A DNA stretch of 11,871 nucleotides from an uncultured Prevotellaceae bacterium (GTDB taxonomy: Bacteria; Bacteroidota; Bacteroidia; Bacteroidales; Bacteroidaceae): NCBI GenBank assembly GCA_900543815.1, contig UQST01000060.1, positions 1 through 11,871 on the forward strand, in the 5' to 3' direction. A program made the position numbers and the translations under genes. Under the pieces are notes generated by a model. It saw only the letters and a program-made list of their open reading frames with translations. It did not search any database and was not told the DNA's origin. Position 1 is the first letter of the stretch. Each line of letters begins with the position of its first letter. Positions 6,703-11,871 of the stretch are shown in pieces.

Positions 6703-7209
6703 ATGAAAAGGAATATACTCTTATGGCTCTGCCTATACGCTTCCCTGTGCCAGGCACAGGAAGTGTCGCTCCGCGTGGCTGACTCCTGGGTGCCCCTCAA
6801 GATGGAGGAGATGCAGACGGAAATCAAACCGGGATGGAGCATAGCGGGCAAAAAGCTCAAGGATACGCGCGTGCTCTACCTGTGGGGAAAGTCTTCGCGC
6901 CAAGTGACAGACGACCGCAAGCCTGTGCTCAAGGTGGAGCCGGGCGAGCGGGAGACGCTGGTGGATTATGCGCTGGTACAGCTCAAAAGGCGGCACGACC
7001 ACAGGCGATTGGCCAAGAGCGAGCTTCGCGACAACAAGTATGTGCGCCTGGAGCCGCCTCAGTTCACCATCAAGGCCGACGGCAAGCAGGCTTTCGTGTG
7101 CCAGCCGGCCGAGAATCTGGCACCTGGCGAGTATGTGCTGGTGTGGCTCAGCCAGACTCTGAAGGACGAGCAGGCCGGCTATCGCGTATTCCCCTTCAGC
7201 ATCCCCTGA
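6703..7209 (+). CDS. Secreted hypothetical protein, 168 aa
   Basis: I do not recognise the family. The ATG at 6703 opens MKRNILLWLCLYASLCQAQE, a clear type I signal peptide with probable cleavage after QA (residue 18), so the mature protein is periplasmic or exported. The open frame extends three codons further upstream to a TTG at 6694, but that lies inside the -7 element and is a poor choice. The mature part (about 150 residues) is mostly predicted beta-strand with a basic helical stretch (KRRHDHRRLAKSELRD, 95-110). Near the C-terminus PGEYVLVW (141-148) suggests an immunoglobulin-like or beta-sandwich fold. The cysteines at 10 and 16 lie in the signal peptide, leaving one (133) in the mature protein, so no internal disulphide is expected. 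glpT follows 128 bases downstream on the same strand; a functional link is not evident. Confidence 0.8.
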   Translation: MKRNILLWLCLYASLCQAQEVSLRVADSWVPLKMEEMQTEIKPGWSIAGKKLKDTRVLYLWGKSSRQVTDDRKPVLKVEPGERETLVDYALVQLKRRHDHRRLAKSELRDNKYVRLEPPQFTIKADGKQAFVCQPAENLAPGEYVLVWLSQTLKDEQAGYRVFPFSIP

Positions 7210-7284
7210 AGAGGCAAAACCACTCCACCCGCATACCCCTGCTTATATAGAAGGAAGTCGAAACAGAATTACTTAAATATAATA

Positions 7285-7341
7285 ATGTATAGGGCAGACA
7301 CGCGCATGAGGCTGTTTTGCCCGCAAGAGGAAACAACATGA
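7285..7341 (+). CDS. Possible 18-codon leader ORF overlapping the glpT start
   Basis: An ATG at 7285 opens 18 codons (MYRADTRMRLFCPQEETT) and its TGA stop (7339-7341) overlaps the glpT start codon in an ATGA arrangement. A second in-frame ATG is at 7306. Such overlap allows translational coupling. No promoter is clear upstream, and a frame this short next to an ATGA can occur by chance, so it may be only leader sequence. Confidence 0.2.
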   Translation: MYRADTRMRLFCPQEETT

Positions 7342-8729
7342 ACCTACTATCTCCCCCACCTTTCCGTCCCGAGACCACAGGTCCCGCGGCCGATGCACGC
7401 TATCGTCGCCTGCGGGCGCAAGTGTTTACAGGCGCATTCATCGGTTATGCCGCCTTTTATCTGGTGCGCAAGAACTTTGCCATGGCCATACCCATGCTGG
7501 AACAGTTGGGAATGGACAAAGGCGAACTGGGTCTGGCGCTCGGAATGAATGCCGTAGCCTATGCCCTGAGCAAGTTTCTGATGGGCTCGGTATCCGACCG
7601 TAGCGATGCCCGCAAGTTCCTGCCTCTGGGACTGGTACTGAGTGCCATAGCCATGGCTTGCATGGCAGTTCCCGTCACATGGCTCGATCTGGTCAACCAT
7701 CCTGAGCGCCGCACGCTGGCTGTGGCTCTGATGGGTGCTCTCAACTTCCTGGTTGGATGGTTTGGCGGCATGGGCTGGCCTCCCTGCGGCAGAGTGATGA
7801 CCCATTGGTTCTCACAGAATGAACGAGGTACCATGATGGCTATCTGGAACTGTGCACACAACGTGGGCGGCGGACTCATAGGCCCAATGGCAAGCTATGG
7901 AGCCGTATGGTTCGGCTCCTGGCTCTATGGTACCCACTCCGAGTTCTACTTCCTGGCAGGCACATTCATCTTCCCGGCAGCCACCGTCATCCCCATTGCC
8001 CTGCTGGCCTATATCCTGCTGCGCGACACCCCACAGAGCCAAGGATTGCCCGCCGTGGAGAAGTGGCGCAACGATTTTCCCCAGCATTATAATGCCCAGA
8101 GTGAGGCTGTACTGAGCATACGCGACATCATGCTTCGCCACGTATTGCCCAACAAGTGCCTGTGGGCCATAGCCTTGAGCAACGCCTTCATCTATATGGT
8201 ACGCTACGGCTGCCTCGATTGGGCACCCGCCCTGTTGAGTGACCAGGGAGTGGATATCAAGTCGGCAGGATGGGCTTATTTCGCTTACGAGTATGCCGCA
8301 ATACCCGGCACGCTCATATGCGGCATCATCAGCGACCGCCTGTTCAAGGGCAACCGCGCCTGGCCAACCATGCTCTTCATGGCACTTGTGGCGCTCTTCA
8401 TCGGCATCTACTGGTATGCCTCTTCGCTCGAGACACCCAACATCAGTCTGGTTACGCTCAGTCTCACGGGCATAGGATTCTTCATCTACGGCCCCGTGAT
8501 GCTGGTGGGCGTGCAGGCGCTCGACCTTGTGCCCAAGAATGCTGCGGGTACGGCAGCCGGACTGACCGGTTTCTTCGGCTATTTCTTCGGTACTGCCATC
8601 CTGGCCAATACCGTCATCGGCTTCATCTCGAGTCATGCCGGATGGACCTGGACATTCGTATCGCTTCTGGTTGCCTGCGCACTCTCCATCCTGCTCATGC
8701 TGCCCACGCTGGAACACAAGAAGCAGTAA
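7338..8729 (+). CDS. glpT: Glycerol-3-phosphate:phosphate antiporter (MFS, OPA family)
   Basis: This 463-residue, 12-helix inner-membrane antiporter should import sn-glycerol-3-phosphate in exchange for inorganic phosphate. It follows E. coli GlpT along its whole length: YRRLRAQVF (22-30), YLVRKNFA (41-48), SKFLMGSVSDRS (78-89), NCAHNVGGG (171-179), MVRYGCLDW (287-295), YEYAAIPGT (317-325) and GTAAGLTGFFGY (404-415). Residues known to bind substrate in E. coli GlpT are conserved: R44 (R45), K79 (K80), H174 (H165) and R289 (R269). I chose the ATG at 7338 over an upstream in-frame TTG at 7317 because AAGAGG lies 7 bases before it and the homology begins soon after. A strong hairpin follows. UhpT-like hexose-phosphate transport is less likely given the close GlpT match. 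No glpQ, glpK or glpD lies nearby. Confidence 0.95.
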   Translation: MNLLSPPPFRPETTGPAADARYRRLRAQVFTGAFIGYAAFYLVRKNFAMAIPMLEQLGMDKGELGLALGMNAVAYALSKFLMGSVSDRSDARKFLPLGLVLSAIAMACMAVPVTWLDLVNHPERRTLAVALMGALNFLVGWFGGMGWPPCGRVMTHWFSQNERGTMMAIWNCAHNVGGGLIGPMASYGAVWFGSWLYGTHSEFYFLAGTFIFPAATVIPIALLAYILLRDTPQSQGLPAVEKWRNDFPQHYNAQSEAVLSIRDIMLRHVLPNKCLWAIALSNAFIYMVRYGCLDWAPALLSDQGVDIKSAGWAYFAYEYAAIPGTLICGIISDRLFKGNRAWPTMLFMALVALFIGIYWYASSLETPNISLVTLSLTGIGFFIYGPVMLVGVQALDLVPKNAAGTAAGLTGFFGYFFGTAILANTVIGFISSHAGWTWTFVSLLVACALSILLMLPTLEHKKQ

Positions 8730-8762
8730 TGGCCGAGGGTCAACAAGTTAACGTCAAACACC

Positions 8763-8802
8763 AAGGCGGGTGGGCCATTCGTTCCTGCCCGCCTTCTTTA
8801 TT
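8763..8802 (+). terminator. glpT terminator
   Basis: AAGGCGGGTGGG (8763-8774) pairs with CCTGCCCGCCTT (8784-8795) to give a 12-bp stem with two G-U pairs and a 9-base loop. CTTTATT follows. It lies 34 bases after the glpT stop codon. Confidence 0.85.
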
Positions 8803-8936
8803 CCATCATGTGGCTGCTGGTGCACTCAGATGCGCTTGCAGCCATATTTCTTTTAGAATAAAGGGCGCAGAAGATGCCTTTGGCAGTATCTCCCCAATTC
8901 TCTTTCCCTATCTGCCCACAATTATCATTTCCAAGA
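8803..8936. other. Gene-free stretch before the 22-bp array
   Basis: I see no gene, promoter or strong inverted repeat here. Together with the array and the following bases to 9328 it makes up a gene-free gap of about 600 bases between glpT and the end of the minus-strand operon. Confidence 0.6.
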
Positions 8937-9112
8937 CCTATTGTGCCGAATCTGCTCTCGTTTTGGCATGATACAGCTATCGCATTTGTATGAAACTGCT
9001 ATCGTGTTTGACTGAAACAGCAAACGCAGTACGGTGCATCGGCCAACGCAACGTGCTGCATCTGCCCTTGCAACGCGCTGCAATGGCCATCGCAGCACGC
9101 TGCCTTTTTCAT
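8937..9112. repeat. Degenerate tandem array, eight 22-bp units
   Basis: Eight consecutive 22-bp units start at 8937, 8959, 8981, 9003, 9025, 9047, 9069 and 9091 with no insertion or deletion. The shared pattern is CGCA, six variable bases, TGMAWC, one variable base, GCYAT. Unit position 12 is G in all eight copies; positions 2, 11, 18 and 19 agree in seven. The copies fall into two blocks: units 1-4 have A at position 13, units 5-8 have C. The period is two helical turns and not a multiple of three, so this is not a protein repeat. There are no unique spacers, so it is not a CRISPR. Function is unknown. Confidence 0.75.
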
Positions 9113-9216
9113 CCCACAATAGGCCAGGTAGGCGGGGGAAGTCATGCGCCTGTCCAAACAGCTCATTTCATCGCCCTTTTCGTACTTCTTGAAGGAAATG
9201 AGGAAGGGTGTTTTGG

Positions 9217-9242
9217 AAAAAAGGAAGAAGACTGTCTCCTCC
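9217..9242 (-). terminator. Terminator of the lipoprotein-plsC-MetH reactivation operon
   Basis: On the minus strand GGAGGAG (9242-9236) pairs with TTCTTCC (9229-9223), with two G-U pairs and a 6-base loop, and TTTTTT follows immediately (9222-9217). It lies about 90 bases past the stop codon at 9329. The stem is modest but the T-run is good. Confidence 0.55.
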
Positions 9243-9324
9243 GCGATAAAATGATGAGATATGGATTGGAAAACAGTTGCTTATCGCGAAGAAACAAGCG
9301 ATGGAATCAGGCAAAACAGTTGCT
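9242..9324. repeat. Inverted and direct repeats downstream of the minus-strand operon
   Basis: CGCGATAA (9242-9249) and TTATCGCG (9281-9288) form an 8-bp inverted repeat with a 31-base loop. A 12-bp direct repeat AAAACAGTTGCT occurs at 9270-9281 and 9313-9324, each preceded by a similar ATGGA-containing stretch. These lie in the 3' untranslated part of the operon and may only be local duplication. Confidence 0.5.
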
Positions 9325-9328
9325 CACA

Positions 9329-10213
9329 TCAGAAAAAGCGCCTCAACCATTCCACCGACACTCCTCGGCGGGCAGCATAATCGCGCAACTGGTCTTCTCC
9401 CACCTGCCCCACGGAGAAATGTCGTGTGGCTGGATGGGCGAGCATGAGTCCGCTGGTGCTGGCATGAGGTCGCATGGCTCCCGATTCGGTAAGCGTTATG
9501 CCCAGCGACTTGAGGTCTATCAGTTCATCTATCAGGAAGTTGATGCTCTGGTCGGGAATGGATGGATAACCCACGGCAGGCCGCTTTCCCTGGTATTTCT
9601 CCATGAAGAGTTCATCCACCGAGAGGTTCTCATCGGGCGCATAACCCCACCATTCGCGGCGGGTAAGCAGATGTCCCAGTTCGGCAGTTGCCTCTGCCAG
9701 GCGGTCTGCAAGGGTCTGTGCCAACAGGTGCATATAGTCATCTGTGGCGAAGGACTGCTCCAGACGGGCATCCACAGTAGAGGCAAAAATGCCTATCTGG
9801 TCGCTGATACCCTGCGAGCGCGGGCGAACGAAATCGGACAGACACAGGCAGGGTGCACCAGTCTGAGCCGTCTGCTGGCGCAGGAGGGGTATTGAGCGCT
9901 GGAGTTCGGGCAGATAGATGTCATCACCATCGCCATTGGCCTGCAGGAGCCGCACGCGGAAATGTGTGTGTGCACTTTCCTGACTCCAACGGTCCAGAAG
10001 CCTGCGCGCATCCTGCAGAAGCCTTTCGGCCTCACGCGCTTTGGGTTGTTCGGGCTGAGGAAGCGAGGTTATCCAGGCCGAGCGGCATCCCATGCAGTCA
10101 TGTACACGCGAGAGCTGCTCGTATCTGAACGGAAATCCCCAGGCATGAAAGAAGTAGCCCCATTGGATGTATGGAGCTATGCGGGGGATGGTGAAATGTT
10201 CTGTGTGGGTCAC
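9329..10213 (-). CDS. Free-standing methionine synthase (MetH) reactivation domain protein
   Basis: This 294-residue protein is the AdoMet-binding activation domain of B12-dependent methionine synthase as a separate polypeptide. It should help re-methylate oxidised cob(II)alamin on MetH using AdoMet and an electron donor. Matching segments to E. coli MetH are LRQQTAQTG (111-119), LSDFVRP (125-131), LADRLAEATAE (168-178), WGYAPDENLS (189-198), RPAVGYPS (211-218), LTESGAM (241-247), AHPATRHF (259-266) and QLRDYA (275-280). The start YIQWGYFFHAW (15-25) has Gln where E. coli MetH has Asp. The start is GTG at 10213; its four-base GTGA overlap with the plsC stop indicates translational coupling. 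T. maritima has a comparable split arrangement. No metH catalytic gene lies in the window, so the partner is assumed to be elsewhere. Confidence 0.9.
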   Translation of the reverse strand: MTHTEHFTIPRIAPYIQWGYFFHAWGFPFRYEQLSRVHDCMGCRSAWITSLPQPEQPKAREAERLLQDARRLLDRWSQESAHTHFRVRLLQANGDGDDIYLPELQRSIPLLRQQTAQTGAPCLCLSDFVRPRSQGISDQIGIFASTVDARLEQSFATDDYMHLLAQTLADRLAEATAELGHLLTRREWWGYAPDENLSVDELFMEKYQGKRPAVGYPSIPDQSINFLIDELIDLKSLGITLTESGAMRPHASTSGLMLAHPATRHFSVGQVGEDQLRDYAARRGVSVEWLRRFF

Positions 10214-10968
10214 TGGTCGAGGTTTTCTACATACCCCTGGTACTCCAGGGGGAGTGCCTGCATGATGGTGTCGTAGCTCTCGCTCATGGCATGCTTGATA
10301 TTGTCAGCCCCCTGTCCGATGGGCGGGATAGGCTTGTGGATGACCAGGCGCAGGCGATGCCAGGTGAGGAAATTGACGCCCTTCTGTCGGGGAAGCACAT
10401 CGAATGTGCCGTCGATGGTCACAGGCACCACAGGCAGTTGCAGCTCGTCGGCCAACTGGAAAGCGCCTCGGCGGAAGATGCCCATATGTCCGGTGAAGGT
10501 GCGTGCACCCTCAGGGAACACCATCAGGCTGGTGCCGTCCTTCAAGACACGTCGTGCGTTGTCATAGGTACGCTGTATGCTCTTGGGGCCGCTCTTATCT
10601 ACGAAGATCTGGCCACTGCTCTCGCAGGCTTTGCCCACCAGCGGCAGATTGCGCAGCTGCTTCTTCATCATCCACTTGAAATGGCGCCCCAGGAAGCCAT
10701 ACACGAGGAAGATATCGTAAGGACCCTGGTGATTGGCCACGAACACATAGGACTGGTTCTCCTGCAGATTCTCCCTTCCCTCTACATGCACAGGCAGCAG
10801 CATGACGTGGCACATCACCCTACCCCATATATGTGCAGGCCAATAACCCCAGAAGTGTGCGTTGCCTATGGTGCAGCCGATGATGGTGGCAAGGCAGGTG
10901 AGGCCTGTTGACAGGAGCACCAGAGGCAATGCTATGAACAGCTGGTATATTCTGTAAAGTATGTTCAT
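10210..10968 (-). CDS. plsC: 1-acyl-sn-glycerol-3-phosphate acyltransferase
   Basis: This 252-residue membrane-associated enzyme should transfer a second acyl chain to lysophosphatidic acid, giving phosphatidic acid for phospholipid synthesis. The four acyltransferase motifs are present: HX4D as NHQGPYD (H80, D85), IFVDKSGPKS (121-130), FPEGART (151-157) and VPVTIDGT (181-188). Residues about 6-35 are hydrophobic and should anchor it at the inner membrane. Length matches the family. It begins with ATG at 10968, 40 bases after the DUF4369 lipoprotein gene, and its TGA overlaps the GTG start of the MetH reactivation gene, so the three are probably one operon. Family members can differ in acceptor (ornithine lipid acyltransferases share these motifs), so PlsC is the likeliest, not the only, reading. 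Confidence 0.93.
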   Translation of the reverse strand: MNILYRIYQLFIALPLVLLSTGLTCLATIIGCTIGNAHFWGYWPAHIWGRVMCHVMLLPVHVEGRENLQENQSYVFVANHQGPYDIFLVYGFLGRHFKWMMKKQLRNLPLVGKACESSGQIFVDKSGPKSIQRTYDNARRVLKDGTSLMVFPEGARTFTGHMGIFRRGAFQLADELQLPVVPVTIDGTFDVLPRQKGVNFLTWHRLRLVIHKPIPPIGQGADNIKHAMSESYDTIMQALPLEYQGYVENLDQ

Positions 10969-11008
10969 GAGTGATTAGGATTTTGGGGCACACGGGTGCG
11001 CCGGTTTT

Positions 11009-11707
11009 CTAATAGTCGTGCATTTTCTCCATATTGCTCTCGGCAGCCTTGATGTACTCGCGCACATAGGGGTGGTTGAGGAAGTAAGGGGGTGCCTGTG
11101 AGATGATTGCCTCTATCTTGGGATTGAGTATGGGATACTGCAGCGCGCTGGTCATGATCATGAAGATGCCCGGTCCGAGCACGTTGTCATAATTGCTGGA
11201 GATGAAGCGCGATACGAGCCGGTCATTCTCGTCGTTGAGTGCGCGTGCTTTGGCACCCAGCTCCACGCTTATCTGGTCGAGGCTGATGCCGTCCATGATC
11301 ATCTGTGATTCCAGGTGAGGAAGCTCTGCCATCTGCGCATCGATTTGCGTCTTGCGCTGGATGAACTGGCTCAGGCTGTCGTTCATGGGCGTTCCTGTGG
11401 CGCTCTGCGTGCTTTCTCCTATGTTGAGCGATACCTCTCCGCTCTCGAGCACAACAGGCATCACGCTGGTGTCATCCACAAAGACATTGGCCATGGTGAC
11501 CGAATCGAGGACTCCACGAAAGCGGAACTTGCCGTGAACCACGCGCGAAGAGTCGATGGCGCGCATGTCTTCTCCCGCAAACACTTTCAGGTAAAGTGTC
11601 TTGCCTTCCAGTCCCTCTACATTCGACGAGCCGTTTACCACATACTGCTCAGCGCATGAGGCAAGCATCGCTGCCGACATCAATATTGGAAACAAGGGAT
11701 TCCTCAT
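11009..11707 (-). CDS. DUF4369-type lipoprotein without thioredoxin domain
   Basis: This is a 232-residue predicted lipoprotein. The signal peptide MRNPLFPILMSAAMLASC ends in the lipobox LASC (15-18), with Cys18 as the lipidated residue. Residues about 22-115 resemble the DUF4369 beta domain common in Bacteroidota: GLEGKTLYLKV, then IDSSRVVHGKFRFRG and VVLESGEVSLNIG. That domain often precedes a TlpA-like thioredoxin domain. Here the rest (116-232) is helical with no CXXC, and Cys18 is the only cysteine, so disulphide chemistry is excluded. I chose the ATG at 11707 over an upstream in-frame TTG at 11713. It is first in a likely operon with plsC and the MetH reactivation gene, with a TATCTTTG promoter about 30 bases upstream. 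Function is unknown. Confidence 0.85.
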   Translation of the reverse strand: MRNPLFPILMSAAMLASCAEQYVVNGSSNVEGLEGKTLYLKVFAGEDMRAIDSSRVVHGKFRFRGVLDSVTMANVFVDDTSVMPVVLESGEVSLNIGESTQSATGTPMNDSLSQFIQRKTQIDAQMAELPHLESQMIMDGISLDQISVELGAKARALNDENDRLVSRFISSNYDNVLGPGIFMIMTSALQYPILNPKIEAIISQAPPYFLNHPYVREYIKAAESNMEKMHDY

Positions 11708-11736
11708 AATCAACTTAGAGTTTTATAATCTAAAAG

Positions 11737-11744
11737 CAAAGATA
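11737..11744 (-). promoter_or_regulatory. -7 promoter element of the lipoprotein-plsC operon
   Basis: On the minus strand this reads TATCTTTG, a perfect TAnnTTTG, placing the transcription start near 11731 and giving a leader of about 25 bases. The -33 region (about 11764-11769, TTTCCG) is a weak match. Confidence 0.55.
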
Positions 11745-11814
11745 ATGCGAATCCCGTTGTTACGGAAATAAATTAGGACTTATTAAGATTTTATGTAACT
11801 ACTCAGGTAGGTTT

Positions 11815-11858
11815 GTCGTACTCCCCCATGCACGACTTCCCTCGTTGCAACCAACGAG
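11815..11858. other. Paired hairpins near window end
   Basis: Two adjacent inverted repeats occur. GTCGTAC (11815-11821) pairs with GCACGAC (11830-11836), one G-U pair, loop of 8. CTCGTTG (11841-11847) pairs perfectly with CAACGAG (11852-11858), loop of 4. They may belong to a terminator, a structured RNA or a mobile-element end of something beyond the window; the sequence here does not decide. Confidence 0.4.
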
Positions 11859-11871
11859 AGTAAATCGTTCT

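Noticed and set aside
7812..8717. Long minus-strand reading frame (301 codons) opposite glpT
   Set aside because: It is the antisense shadow of a strongly conserved gene, with low-complexity composition and no recognisable motifs.
8937..9112. CRISPR array
   Set aside because: Units are contiguous and degenerate with no unique spacers, and no cas genes are present.
8990..9895. Plus-strand reading frame (301 codons) through the 22-bp array and opposite the MetH reactivation gene
   Set aside because: Its first third is non-coding repeat and terminator DNA and the rest is antisense to a clear gene; the 22-bp period would shift frame at each unit.
11800..11871. tRNA gene at the window end
   Set aside because: The two hairpins do not make a cloverleaf: there is no acceptor stem, T-loop GTTCGA motif or proper anticodon arm.

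Overview
The window looks like chromosomal DNA from a Bacteroidota, most likely order Bacteroidales (Prevotella/Bacteroides-like). Three things point there. Several promoters carry the Bacteroidota -7 element TAnnTTTG (TACCTTTG, TATCTTTG, TAATTTTG). The protein set fits: a DUF4369 lipoprotein, a free-standing MetH reactivation protein, and a PiT transporter with a long cytoplasmic tail. Most starts also lack a strong Shine-Dalgarno sequence. Coding regions are fairly GC-rich, which produces many long spurious antisense reading frames.

Layout. 1-918 holds no convincing conventional gene; it contains a five-copy 10-bp tandem repeat (441-490) and a possible short plus-strand transcription unit (511-772). 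919-5221 is a phosphate-uptake locus: a Na+/phosphate cotransporter (minus) and a PiT phosphate transporter (plus), transcribed divergently. The 367-bp region between them carries two matching sets of four 7-bp repeats spaced 11 bp apart, each ending 9 bp before a TACCTTTG box. This is the architecture expected of PhoB-type Pho boxes. A 29-codon single-membrane-segment ORF, absent from ordinary gene calls, lies between the plus promoter and the PiT gene.

5222-5307 is a shared hairpin terminator between PiT and a convergent DEAD-box RNA helicase with a DbpA-type RNA-binding domain (5308-6618, minus). Divergent from the helicase is a small secreted protein of unknown function (6703-7209), followed by a clear glycerol-3-phosphate:phosphate antiporter GlpT (7338-8729). 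8730-9328 is gene-free and holds a terminator from each side plus a degenerate array of eight 22-bp units (8937-9112).

9329-11707 is a minus-strand operon: DUF4369 lipoprotein, 1-acylglycerol-3-phosphate acyltransferase (PlsC), and a free-standing MetH AdoMet-binding reactivation protein whose GTG start overlaps the plsC stop. The last 160 bases hold the operon promoter and a pair of hairpins cut off by the window edge.

Three transporters here move inorganic phosphate or exchange it for glycerol-3-phosphate, and PlsC works in glycerophospholipid synthesis, so phosphate and glycerolipid supply is a loose theme. Only the divergent pair shows direct sequence evidence of shared control.
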